Assembly (NCBI RefSeq): GCF_002744755.1
Contig: NZ_KZ319293.1
Coordinates: forward strand, 153,613-217,612
Direction: 5' to 3'
Source of the DNA: Leeuwenhoekiella nanhaiensis
GTDB taxonomy: Bacteria > Bacteroidota > Bacteroidia > Flavobacteriales > Flavobacteriaceae
DNA length: 64,000 nucleotides
How positions within the stretch are numbered: the first letter of the stretch is position 1; every line of letters starts with the position of its first letter. The position numbers and the translations under genes were made by a program. Shown here in pieces: positions 54,574 through 63,231 of this stretch. The notes beneath the pieces were generated by a model, which saw only the letters and a list, made by a program, of their open reading frames with translations, was not told the origin of the DNA and made no database searches.

Positions 54574-54999
54574 ATGGCTGAAAACAAAACACAACCCACA
54601 ACAAAATCGGTAACCGCCTTTTTGGATGGCGTTGAAAACGAGAAGCGCCGTGCCGATGCCTATCGTTTACTTGAAATTTTTAACCGGCTGATGCCCGAGC
54701 CTGCTATACTATGGGGTGAAAGTTTAATAGGTTATGGCAGCTATTATTACAAATACGACAGCGGTCGCGAGGGCGACTTCTTTCTTACGGGTTTTGCGCC
54801 ACGCAAACAGAACCTTTCCATATACATCATAGCAGGTTTTGAACCCTTTTCAGAATTACTAGGGAAACTGGGGAAATACAAAACGGGAGCTTCGTGTTTA
54901 TACGTCAATAAACTTGAAGATATTGATCTTGATGTGCTAGAAGAACTCATTAAACAGTCGATTGCATTGATGCGTGAAAAATATGGGAATAAAAGCTGA
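54574..54999 (+). CDS. DUF1801 domain protein
   Basis: A 141-residue single-domain DUF1801 protein. The N-terminal region KTQPTTKSVTAFLDGVENEKRRADAYRLLEIF (split) precedes the core with AILWGESLIGYGSYYYKYDSGREGDFF and GFAPRKQNLSIYII, all family features. It has a helical C-terminus with DLDVLEELIKQSIALMREKYG. Cytoplasmic, no catalytic residues known. It begins 2 bases after the preceding DUF1801/YdeI gene. The pair is distantly related in sequence, consistent with an old duplication. Confidence 0.82.
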   Translation: MAENKTQPTTKSVTAFLDGVENEKRRADAYRLLEIFNRLMPEPAILWGESLIGYGSYYYKYDSGREGDFFLTGFAPRKQNLSIYIIAGFEPFSELLGKLGKYKTGASCLYVNKLEDIDLDVLEELIKQSIALMREKYGNKS

Positions 55000-55034
55000 A
55001 AAGCGACGTTAGTAACTTAAACCAACTTTAAATC

Positions 55035-55856
55035 ATGCGCATAGTTTATCTACTCATAGCCGTTTTAATTACCAGCTGCGCTTCTGTAAAGCAGGAAGAC
55101 ATCACCTACATAAAAGGTGATTACACCGCTTCTGCCGAAGAACCCAAACTCAATATTTTTAAGCCTAAAGATTCACTCAATCCACACGATGTATTGATTT
55201 TTGTGCACGGCGGCAACTGGAATAGCGGCAATAAAGAAACCTATTCGGTTGTGGGTCGCAATTTTGCGCGTAAGGATTATGTGGCGGTAGTGCCCGGTTA
55301 TACGCTGAGTCCTTATGTAAACTATGATGGGATGACCCGAGAAATCGCTGAAGCCATACGCTGGACGCACGAGAACATTGCCAACTACGGTGGCAAACCC
55401 GACCGGATCTTTCTAATGGGCCATTCTGCCGGCGGCCATCTGGTTGCTCTGGCTGCAATGAGCCCTGACTACCTCAACAACCCCGATTATATAAAAGGAA
55501 TCATTCTGGATGATGCGGCAGGCCTTGATATGTATGAGTATCTTCAGGAAAATCCGCCTACTAGTGAGGATTATTACGACGTGACCTGGACCAAAAATGA
55601 GGACGAATGGAAGAAAGCTTCGCCTTTTTATTATTTAGACGAAAAGACTCCGCCGATTTTGATGTTTTTAGGTACCAAAACCTATCCTTCCCTGTATTAT
55701 TACAACGATTTGTTTTACCAAAAGCTGAAGGAATACCAGCCCGAAGCAGACCTAATTATCCTGAATAAAAATCACACCAGTATGGTTACGCAGTTCTTCT
55801 CGCCCCTAAGTCCGCGATTTGGAGAAATCAAAGAGTTTACCGAAGATATCGATTAA
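55035..55856 (+). CDS. Alpha/beta-hydrolase lipoprotein (esterase, HSL/BD-FAE-like)
   Basis: A 273-residue esterase of the alpha/beta-hydrolase fold. The lipobox ends in ITSC (Cys15). HGGNW (58-62) forms the oxyanion hole and GHSAGG (129-134) carries the nucleophile Ser131. An Asp in the ILMFLGTK loop region and His247 in NKNHTSM complete the triad by position. Members of this group deacylate small esters, including sugar esters. It follows the DUF1801 pair by 35 bases and converges on ndh. Confidence 0.85.
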   Translation: MRIVYLLIAVLITSCASVKQEDITYIKGDYTASAEEPKLNIFKPKDSLNPHDVLIFVHGGNWNSGNKETYSVVGRNFARKDYVAVVPGYTLSPYVNYDGMTREIAEAIRWTHENIANYGGKPDRIFLMGHSAGGHLVALAAMSPDYLNNPDYIKGIILDDAAGLDMYEYLQENPPTSEDYYDVTWTKNEDEWKKASPFYYLDEKTPPILMFLGTKTYPSLYYYNDLFYQKLKEYQPEADLIILNKNHTSMVTQFFSPLSPRFGEIKEFTEDID

Positions 55857-55910
55857 CTTATTTAATTAGGCCAGGTTTAGAAACGTTAAGCAATTTGTAA
55901 TCCCTAAGGC

Positions 55911-55932
55911 TTTGACAGGCTCAGCCTGACAG
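55911..55932. repeat. Palindromic intergenic repeat, possible bidirectional terminator
   Basis: TTTGACAGGCTCAGCCTGAC with the perfect inner palindrome CAGGCT-C-AGCCTG (55916-55928) sits between the converging esterase and ndh genes. Sequences of this form (CTTCGACAGGCTCAGCCTGACA-like) recur between genes in many Bacteroidota genomes, so it may be a dispersed repeat. It has no T-run, so a terminator role is uncertain. Confidence 0.5.
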
Positions 55933-55941
55933 ACAAACAGA

Positions 55942-57237
55942 TTAATCCTCTTCTGCGATGATTTTATTCTGTTTAAAAGGCCGAACGATTAAGCGAGCCG
56001 CCTTGTCGTAGTTGATGTAACTGTAGGTCCAATTGAAGAACGTGACCACCCGGTTTCTAAAACCTACCAAAAACCAGAGGTGAATAAACATCCAGATAAA
56101 CCAGGCGAAGAAGCCTCCAAACTGCAGTTTGCCTATATCAACTACCGCTTTGTTTCGGCCTATGGTCGCCATAGAACCTTTATCAAAGTAGTCAAAAGAC
56201 ACAAGGTCTTTCCCCTTTTCCATATTGATGAAGTTCTTGCCCAGATTTTTACCCTGCTGAATGGCGGGCTGAGCCACCTGCGGATGACCTTTGGGCCAAT
56301 CTTCGGTCTCCATGAGGGCGATGTCGCCAATGGCATAAATATCATCAAAGCCGGCAACCCGGTTATACCTATCCACTTTATAGCGGTTGAGTTTGGGCAT
56401 AAGTGAAGTGGCCTCAAAACCTTCAATCGATGCTCCGGTAACGCCTGCAGACCAGATAAAAGTTGCGGTATCTAAGGTAAGATCACCTTTGGTAGTCACC
56501 CGATTGTTTTCATAATTGGCCACAAAAGTTTTCAGGTGTATGGTAACGCCCATATCTTCTAAAAACTTCTGAGCCTTGGCAGATGATTTTTCACTAAAAG
56601 GCGGCAAAACCCGATCAGCACCTTCAATCAGGTGAATTTCAATTTCAGAGGTATCCATATCCGGATAATCAGCCTGCAATACGTTAGAGCGGAGTTCGGC
56701 AATTGCACCACTAAGCTCCACCCCAGTAGGACCGGCACCGGCTATTACAAATCTTAAAAATTCTTTCCGCTTAACGGGATCTTCCGTTCGATTGGCCTTC
56801 TCCAGATTTTCAAACATCAAACTACGAATGTTGAGCGCCTGCGGCAAACTCTTCATCCAGACTGCATTCTCTTCAATCGTTTTGTTTCCGAAGAAATTAG
56901 TTCGGGTACCGGTGGCAATCACCAGATAATTGTAAGCGATATCCCCAATATCGGTGCGTACTTTTTTAAGATTGGTATCTATACGTTCCACTTCCGCTAT
57001 GCGGAAATGCATATTTTCTTGATTCCGAATGATTTTACGCAACGGGTAGGCTATCGATTCCGGCTCCAGACCTGACGTAGAGACCTGATATAATAAAGGC
57101 TGAAAGGTGTGAAAGTTGCGTTTGTCAAGTAAAACGACCTGATAATCTGTCTTTTTTAGCTTTTTGATCAGGTTCATTCCTCCAAATCCTCCACCGATAA
57201 TAACGATGCGAGGCTTCTGAGAATCAGGGATGTTCAT
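55942..57237 (-). CDS. ndh: Type II NADH:quinone oxidoreductase
   Basis: A 431-residue FAD-dependent NADH dehydrogenase that feeds electrons to quinone without pumping protons. The first Rossmann fold carries GGGFGG (15-20) and ends in the LLDKRNFHTF block, then PLLYQVSTSGLEPESIAYPLRKI (seen in parts). The second NADH site has VIAGAGPTGVELSGAIAEL near 164-182, and IWSAGVTGA and YAIGDIA follow. The C-terminal region (about 375-405, FFAWFIWMFIHLWFL) is a hydrophobic membrane anchor. It lies 40 bases from the divergent sigma-factor gene's longest frame. Confidence 0.93.
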   Translation of the reverse strand: MNIPDSQKPRIVIIGGGFGGMNLIKKLKKTDYQVVLLDKRNFHTFQPLLYQVSTSGLEPESIAYPLRKIIRNQENMHFRIAEVERIDTNLKKVRTDIGDIAYNYLVIATGTRTNFFGNKTIEENAVWMKSLPQALNIRSLMFENLEKANRTEDPVKRKEFLRFVIAGAGPTGVELSGAIAELRSNVLQADYPDMDTSEIEIHLIEGADRVLPPFSEKSSAKAQKFLEDMGVTIHLKTFVANYENNRVTTKGDLTLDTATFIWSAGVTGASIEGFEATSLMPKLNRYKVDRYNRVAGFDDIYAIGDIALMETEDWPKGHPQVAQPAIQQGKNLGKNFINMEKGKDLVSFDYFDKGSMATIGRNKAVVDIGKLQFGGFFAWFIWMFIHLWFLVGFRNRVVTFFNWTYSYINYDKAARLIVRPFKQNKIIAEED

Positions 57238-57361
57238 AGCTGTTAGTTTCTTGTAAAGTTATGACACAGCCGCGGGAATGCTTAATCTTTATCAATATTT
57301 TAGCAGTAGGTGTAACAATGTTAAGCCCCGGTATACTAATTTCATAACTAACAATTCAATA

Positions 57362-57856
57362 TTGGATCCGCAACTTGAAAAACAATTTGTAACCCAGCTT
57401 GAGGCTAACCAGAACATCGTGCATAAAATCTGCCGATTGTATACGCACGATCGCGAGTCGCACAACGATTTATTTCAGGAGATTACCATACAGCTCTTCA
57501 AGGCCTATCCCAAATTTAGGGGAGATGCCAAGTTTAGTACCTGGATGTATCGGGTGGCGCTCAACACGGCCATAACGCTGTATCGTAAGAAGAAGCGCAG
57601 TATACCTACAACAGACTACGATAACGTGATGTTTAAAATCGCGAGTACCGAGTATGATAATACGGTAGAAGAACAACTGAAACTGATGTACGCAGCGATA
57701 CGCCAACTCAACGATATCGACAAGGCTTTGGTCTTTCTATACCTCGAAGACAAGCCCTACAGTGAGATATCTGAAACTCTGGGAATAAGTGAGGTTAACG
57801 CGCGGGTAAAGATGAACCGCGTAAAAAGCAAATTAAAAGATTTATTAAATGTGTAG
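57362..57856 (+). CDS. ECF-type RNA polymerase sigma factor
   Basis: A 164-residue sigma factor from the TTG at 57362 (LDPQLEKQFVTQLEANQ). An ATG-started frame reaches back to 57278, but its first 28 residues look unlike the family. Region 2 (about 25-80) has ICRLYTHDRESHNDLFQEI and FRGDAKFSTWMYRVALNTAI. Region 4 (about 110-160) has YAAIRQLNDIDKALVFLYLEDKPYSEISETLGISEVNARVKMNRVKSKLKDLL, in parts. It is followed after 6 bases by a membrane protein that may be its regulator. It is not adjacent to a SusC, so it is not of the glycan-signalling kind. Confidence 0.88.
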   Translation: MDPQLEKQFVTQLEANQNIVHKICRLYTHDRESHNDLFQEITIQLFKAYPKFRGDAKFSTWMYRVALNTAITLYRKKKRSIPTTDYDNVMFKIASTEYDNTVEEQLKLMYAAIRQLNDIDKALVFLYLEDKPYSEISETLGISEVNARVKMNRVKSKLKDLLNV

Positions 57857-57862
57857 CACCCG

Positions 57863-58504
57863 ATGGATGAACTTGAATTTTTAAAACAGGACTGGAAGCG
57901 GCAGGAAGCCGATCTACCCGTAGTGAGCACAGACTCCATATATGAAATGACCCATAAACGCTCTTCATCGCTGATGAAATGGTTGCTTTATGTTTCCATT
58001 TTTGAATTTGTGTTTTGGACGTTCCTAAATGTTCTGGGTATTAATGCAGAACAAATTGACAAATTTAAAGAGCTGCACCTTCTTGAATTTGATATTGTTC
58101 TAACAATCATTCAGTATGCGGTTCTCGGATTTTTTATCTACTGTTTTTATAAAACGTATAAAGAGGTCGAAACCACTTCAAGCACCCGAAAACTGATGAA
58201 AAACATCTTAAGAGTGCGAAAAATTGTTAATGCATACGTGATCTACAATCTGGCCATGGTTATTCTGGTAAGCATCGTAGTTTTTGTGGCAAGCGCAGCT
58301 TATGACCCTAAATTTGACAGCCTGTATGTGATTGATCCCGACGGTTCTAAACACCTACCCCTAAGCATTATCGCTACGTTTACCGGTTTTATTCTAATCT
58401 TCACGCTTGTGATCTGGCTGTTTTATAAATTGCTTTATGGTATCCTGTTAAAACGCCTCAAAGACAATTATAAAAAACTGAGTAAACTTGAAATGGAGGA
58501 ATAG
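57863..58504 (+). CDS. Membrane protein partner of the ECF sigma factor
   Basis: A 213-residue membrane protein. The cytoplasmic N-terminus (about 1-35, MDELEFLKQDWKRQEADLP) is acidic and has the LKQDWKRQ start common to proteins paired with this kind of sigma factor in flavobacteria. Four membrane helices follow (about 37-60, 74-96, 122-144, 171-195), and the C-terminus is highly charged. It starts 6 bases after the sigma gene and would be its anti-sigma or accessory regulator. No zinc-binding His-x3-Cys-x2-Cys motif is seen, so it is not a ZAS anti-sigma. Confidence 0.7.
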   Translation: MDELEFLKQDWKRQEADLPVVSTDSIYEMTHKRSSSLMKWLLYVSIFEFVFWTFLNVLGINAEQIDKFKELHLLEFDIVLTIIQYAVLGFFIYCFYKTYKEVETTSSTRKLMKNILRVRKIVNAYVIYNLAMVILVSIVVFVASAAYDPKFDSLYVIDPDGSKHLPLSIIATFTGFILIFTLVIWLFYKLLYGILLKRLKDNYKKLSKLEMEE

Positions 58505-58678
58505 GGTTATTTAAAATATCTAATCTAAAACGGTAAACAGAAAACTGAAAACCGAAAACCAATCCTTGAATTTGAAACCCTAATTTTTGAATTGATCTCC
58601 GACTTTTAAGAAAATCATAAACTTTTTTAAGCGATTCTTAACAGGGCTTGCACTTACATTTGTGGCAAACAACCATTT
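58505..58678. promoter_or_regulatory. Promoter region of the dikinase-like gene
   Basis: The 174-base spacer has an exact -7 box TACATTTG at 58655-58662, 16 bases before the ATG at 58679. The predicted leader is only about ten bases. No TTG is found at the proper distance for a -33 element, and no terminator for the preceding gene is visible. Confidence 0.5.
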
Positions 58679-61585
58679 ATGCAAACTGCACTACGTCTGG
58701 CCTTCGGAATTCTAATGATTATCGGGTTTAAGGCTACAGCCCAGGAATACGCTGCCGAAAGCATCAAAAACACCATTCAGGAATTTAAAAATGATCCGCG
58801 AGGTCCCTACCTGCGCATCCGCTGGTTCTGTGAAGACGGCACGATGCGGGAGCCCAAAGATCCCTGCCCGGAAGGTGTAGACGGTATTCAACACGCCAGT
58901 TACAAGGAAATCACTAAAAATCTTGCAGAGCGCAATAATCTGTATTTCGGTGAAATTCTTGCAGCTGCAGACAAGCAGGAGTTTTGGGATGCTTCAAACG
59001 AGCACAGCCGCCTGAAACAATACCAACTGGGCAACTACCTGAAAAGTGTGGATAACGGCTGGATTCTGGAAAGAGCACAATTCTACCGCGGTGCCATTCA
59101 ATCTGAAGATGAGGAAGCCTGGGGTATCGAATTTTTTGAATGGCTATTAAAAGACGATGCCCGTCTGGAAGCCAATTATTACCTCATCCGCCAGGCGCTT
59201 AAAGACATTCCTCATGCCGGAGACGACAACCTGGCTCAGCGTATGCGCAGCGAGTCAAAGCTTATTGCTGAAGAATTTCCGAAATTTATGGACGCCCGTG
59301 TAAAAATTCACGGTCAGCCCGATGTAAGCGACGTGGCTCTGGTACAAAACTTCAAACAGGAATACAACGACGAGTTAAGCAGTGATCTTAAGGCCGAAAT
59401 GGATCAGCTTTTAGAAACTATGCGTGAGTACTACGCTCCTATTAATTTTACAGCACTTAACAAGCGGGTAAGTAGTCTTAAAAGCAACCCGGCAGTCAAA
59501 TCTTCGTTACTTCAGTTTACTAAAGATTATACCTTTGAAACCCGTGCAGACTCTTTGATTCCGCAGATTAGCGATTTGCTGTGTAACATCCGCACCCAGA
59601 TCACTCAGGTTAAAAGCACTAAAGAGCGTCTGGAGCTTTTAGACATTTCGCTAAAGCTTGAAGAAGTCATTCTTAAAAAATCTCCTGAGTGGGAACCTGC
59701 AGATCTGCGTGAACTGCTTGACAAAATATACCACCTCAGCTATGCCACTGCGGGCACAGGACTTATTGAAGTCTGGGAATGGGAAGAAGTGGAAGGCATT
59801 TTAGCCCCCATACGCTACACCAACGTATCTCAAGGCGAACTCAACACCATGCTCAACACCGCGCGCAATGTAGTACAATGGAGTGCTGCAATGGCCAAAG
59901 CCAACTACGACGCCGTGGTTGAAAAATATACCGCTTTTGAACCTTTGGCTTCCGGTTTTATTGACGACCGCGTGCGCTCGTCTGTAGCGCTTCCTTTAGG
60001 GAAAGCGGTAAGTGAATTGGGCGATTTTATCGCGACTCGTTCCAAACTGGAAAACAACGTAATGCAACTTGATGGTCAGAGCACTATTCACGGACTTAAT
60101 CCCGGGTATGCGATGGGCGAACTGGTGGTAGTACCGGGAAATCCTGACGGTGTGGAAGTAGACACTAAAAAAATATACATTTTCAAGCGTCCGCCTTCAG
60201 ACCTCAAACCGGTTGCAGGGATCGCCACAGTAGATGAAGGAAACCTCGTTTCTCACGTACAACTTTTGGCCCGAAACCTGGGAATTCCTAACGCAGCCCT
60301 GAGTGACGCCAACCTCGAAGATCTGGAAGCCTATAACGGCAAGACTGTTTTCTATGCGGTTTCTAATAAAGGAACGGTGATTTTAAAACCGGCTTCAGAA
60401 ATGACGCGTGAAGAAGAACAACTCTTTAGCAAAGAAGAGCGCAGCCAGGCAAAAATTGCAGTGCCTATCGAAAAAATACAACTCGATAAAAAGAACATCC
60501 TCAATATGCGGGATATCGATGCTTCGGCAAGTGGTATTCTGGCAGGGCCAAAAGCCGCTAATTTAGGTCAGCTTAAGAAAATGTTCCCCGAGAAAGTCGT
60601 GGAAGGTCTGGTGATTCCTTTTGGAATTTTCAGAGATCATATGGATTTACCGATGCCTGGTCAGGGTAAAAGTTACTGGCAGTATCTCACCGATATGTTT
60701 GCTTCCGCGGAAGCGAAACGCCAGGCCGGAACACCCGAATCTCAGGTAGAAGCTTTTCAACTGGCACAACTGGCCACGCTGCGCGATGCGATCAACGCGA
60801 TGCAACTGAAGCCTCAATTTGTAAGTGAACTGCGCAGTTCGTTTTCACAAATATTCGGTTCGCCAATAGGGCAGACTCCGGTTTTTCTGCGCAGCGACAC
60901 CAATATGGAAGACCTTAAGGAATTTACCGGTGCCGGACTCAACCTCACCCTTTTCAACGTGGTACAGGAACAGCAAATTCTGGACGGTATCAAAAAAGTA
61001 TGGGCCTCGCCCTATACCGAACGTAGTTTCAAATGGAGACAGGCATACCTCTCTAATCCGGAAAATGTCTTCCCTTCCATTCTGGTTATTCCCAGCGTAG
61101 ACGTAGATTACAGCGGGGTGATGATCACCAAAGGAATCAATGAAGGCACCGATGAAGATCTTACCGTGGCCTTTAGCCGCGGAGCCGGTGGCGCTGTAGA
61201 CGGTCAGGCTGCCGAAACCCGTCTGGTAACTGCACAGGGAGATCGTCTGCTCGCTCCTGCCCGTCAGCCCGATTACATCAGGCTTCCGGCAACGGGAAGT
61301 ACAAAAGGCTATTCGACCACCTTTGAATCGCCCATTCTCAATGCGCAGAATATTGAAAGCTTACGCGAAGTAGCTCGTGAAATACGCACCAAAATTCCGC
61401 AGGAAACCAATACCGATTACGACGGGGCTTATGATGTGGAGCTCGGGTTTCAGGACAACAAACTCTGGTTATTCCAAATACGTCCGTTTGTAGAAAATAA
61501 AAATGCCTTAAGCAACGGCTATCTCGATTCGATTTCGCCTAAAACCGACGCCGGAGCGTTTATAGAACTCGACAGCGCCCTATAA
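58679..61585 (+). CDS. Exported PEP/pyruvate-binding dikinase-like protein, glucan-water-dikinase domain order
   Basis: A 968-residue protein with a signal peptide (1-21, AQEYA after it). About 440 residues of helical, mostly uncharacterised sequence follow. A swivelling phosphohistidine domain of the PEP-utiliser type is at about 465-575; its His526 in NLVSHVQLLAR matches the usual GGxxSHxAIxAR site. An ATP-grasp PPDK_N domain lies at about 610-950 (GPKAANLGQLK, VFLRSDTNMEDL at 735-746, GAGGAVDGQAAETR, LWLFQIRPF at the end). This order (His domain, then ATP domain, no PEP barrel) is that of plant glucan/phosphoglucan water dikinases, not of PEP synthase. Export of an ATP-using enzyme is odd. 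It may bind nucleotide in a membrane complex, or the signal may be an anchor. A serine hydrolase follows on the same strand. Confidence 0.82.
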   Translation: MQTALRLAFGILMIIGFKATAQEYAAESIKNTIQEFKNDPRGPYLRIRWFCEDGTMREPKDPCPEGVDGIQHASYKEITKNLAERNNLYFGEILAAADKQEFWDASNEHSRLKQYQLGNYLKSVDNGWILERAQFYRGAIQSEDEEAWGIEFFEWLLKDDARLEANYYLIRQALKDIPHAGDDNLAQRMRSESKLIAEEFPKFMDARVKIHGQPDVSDVALVQNFKQEYNDELSSDLKAEMDQLLETMREYYAPINFTALNKRVSSLKSNPAVKSSLLQFTKDYTFETRADSLIPQISDLLCNIRTQITQVKSTKERLELLDISLKLEEVILKKSPEWEPADLRELLDKIYHLSYATAGTGLIEVWEWEEVEGILAPIRYTNVSQGELNTMLNTARNVVQWSAAMAKANYDAVVEKYTAFEPLASGFIDDRVRSSVALPLGKAVSELGDFIATRSKLENNVMQLDGQSTIHGLNPGYAMGELVVVPGNPDGVEVDTKKIYIFKRPPSDLKPVAGIATVDEGNLVSHVQLLARNLGIPNAALSDANLEDLEAYNGKTVFYAVSNKGTVILKPASEMTREEEQLFSKEERSQAKIAVPIEKIQLDKKNILNMRDIDASASGILAGPKAANLGQLKKMFPEKVVEGLVIPFGIFRDHMDLPMPGQGKSYWQYLTDMFASAEAKRQAGTPESQVEAFQLAQLATLRDAINAMQLKPQFVSELRSSFSQIFGSPIGQTPVFLRSDTNMEDLKEFTGAGLNLTLFNVVQEQQILDGIKKVWASPYTERSFKWRQAYLSNPENVFPSILVIPSVDVDYSGVMITKGINEGTDEDLTVAFSRGAGGAVDGQAAETRLVTAQGDRLLAPARQPDYIRLPATGSTKGYSTTFESPILNAQNIESLREVAREIRTKIPQETNTDYDGAYDVELGFQDNKLWLFQIRPFVENKNALSNGYLDSISPKTDAGAFIELDSAL

Positions 61586-61687
61586 ACAACCGATTAGTAA
61601 AGCCCATACCGGGCATTTAATAAATCAACCAATACCTGTGCGGCAATCAAAACACAGATTGCCTGCGGTAAACAAATTTGAAATGAG

Positions 61688-62974
61688 ATGAAAAAAGCCT
61701 TACTGTTTATTCCACTCGCATTGCTGGCCGTGCTTAGCTTTATGCCCGCAGGCACCTATCCTATTGACGGTTATGAACGTACCGGGATAGACCGCCTCGC
61801 TTACCTGCAAAAAATAGTACGCGACAGCATCAAATATACCCGCATCCCGCCCGGAGCCTACCTTTCTATAGATGATATCAAATTACGTCTGACTTCAAAA
61901 GCAGACAGCGCAATCGCCTATATGAAAGAAGATCCCGAATTTCAGAAGAAAATTGGCGGACTCTTTTACGGTTTGGATCAAAGCTACTCGATCTCGGTAC
62001 TCGATATGACCGATACCACCAACCTGAAATACGCTGCCCGTAACGAGACCCGCGGCTATCAGCCCGGTAGTGTGGGCAAATTGGCCATACTGGTAGCTAT
62101 TTTTGACCAGCTTGAAAAATTATGTCCGGATGATTGGGGCGCGCGTGTAAATCTGTTGAAATACAAACGCGTAAAAGGCGGTCCTTTTGCGGTTTACGAT
62201 CACCATACCATCCCCATCTACGATATTGAGAAGGATAAACTCTCTAAAAGACAGGCTCAGGAAAGCGATGTGTTTAGCCTGTATGAGTGGATTGACCATA
62301 TGGTGGCGGTAAGCAACAACGGTGCAGCCAGTGTGGTGTATCGGGAGGCGTTGTTGCTGAAGGTTTTTGGCGAAAAATACTTTAACCTTACCGATGAGGA
62401 AGCTATGCAATGGTTTAAAGATACCGATCGTGCCGAGGTGACCCGCCTGGCAAACGAAGTGGTAAACGAACCTCTGCGCGAAATGGGAATCACCGAAGAC
62501 GAATGGCGTCTGGGTGGCTTTTTTACCAACGGCGGGGAACGCTATGTAGGCCGAATGGGCGGCAGTATTGGTTCACCTAAAGGTTTGATGAAATTTCTCA
62601 TCAATCTGGAACAGGGGAAAGCGATAGACTCGCTCTCAAGCCTGGAGATGAAACGTATTATGTACCAGACCGAGCGTCGTATACGCTACGCCTACTCGCA
62701 CGATCTCGACTCGGCTGCCGTTTATTTTAAAAGCGGGAGCTTTTACAAATGCGATAAAAGCAAAGGCGGTTGCGGTGATTATGCCGGTAATGTGTTTAAC
62801 TATATGAACTCCGTAATTATCGTAGAGCATCCCGGTGGCGGACCTAAATACATCGTGTGTCTAATGACCAATGTATTGCGTAAAAACTCGGCTACAGATC
62901 ATATGTATCTGGCCGGGCGTATTGACAAAGCCATCAGGGAAGAACAGGAAACTGCAACCGCTACGGGACAGTAG
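61688..62974 (+). CDS. Class A beta-lactamase-fold serine hydrolase (PBP-like)
   Basis: A 428-residue exported protein with a hydrophobic N-terminus (6-22). The beta-lactamase2-type core has the active-site motif SVGK (Ser128, Lys131), a SxN-like SNN (209-211), and KSG at 348-350 in place of the usual KTG. VFNYMNSVIIVEHPGG lies in the last strand region. Missing the Glu166-type deacylation loop of true beta-lactamases, it is more probably a peptidase or transesterase acting on the envelope. It lies 102 bases after the dikinase-like gene and ends before a strong terminator, so both are probably one unit. Confidence 0.78.
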   Translation: MKKALLFIPLALLAVLSFMPAGTYPIDGYERTGIDRLAYLQKIVRDSIKYTRIPPGAYLSIDDIKLRLTSKADSAIAYMKEDPEFQKKIGGLFYGLDQSYSISVLDMTDTTNLKYAARNETRGYQPGSVGKLAILVAIFDQLEKLCPDDWGARVNLLKYKRVKGGPFAVYDHHTIPIYDIEKDKLSKRQAQESDVFSLYEWIDHMVAVSNNGAASVVYREALLLKVFGEKYFNLTDEEAMQWFKDTDRAEVTRLANEVVNEPLREMGITEDEWRLGGFFTNGGERYVGRMGGSIGSPKGLMKFLINLEQGKAIDSLSSLEMKRIMYQTERRIRYAYSHDLDSAAVYFKSGSFYKCDKSKGGCGDYAGNVFNYMNSVIIVEHPGGGPKYIVCLMTNVLRKNSATDHMYLAGRIDKAIREEQETATATGQ

Positions 62975-62997
62975 CAACCGGTTTTAATACAACATAC

Positions 62998-63034
62998 AAC
63001 CCGCTTTAAAGTGAACTTTATAGCGGGTTTTTTT
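62998..63034 (+). terminator. Intrinsic terminator after the serine hydrolase
   Basis: AACCCGCT (62998-63005) pairs with AGCGGGTT (63022-63029), and the inside is also paired (TAAAGT with ACTTTA) around a GA loop. A run of T follows. It starts 24 bases after the stop codon. Confidence 0.92.
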
Positions 63035-63231
63035 ATGGGAAAAAACGGCTAATCCCCGGGCACTGAGGAATTCCGTAAAAAGATCTGAATAGAATGAATT
63101 ATATTTAGCCTGATTAAGGGTTTATTAGGCGTACGCAAACGCTTGTAAAGCTTTACTATTTATTGTAAAAAGGATTTAACAGTACAAAATGTATTGTTAT
63201 GCAATTATTGTAGCCAATTAGAAAAAACCAT
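63035..63231. other. AT-rich spacer with a perfect 12-base palindrome
   Basis: The 197 bases between terminator and the last gene contain GTAAAG|CTTTAC at 63145-63156, a perfect 12-base palindrome about 76 bases before the start codon. No clear promoter box. Base composition falls sharply here. Confidence 0.35.
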
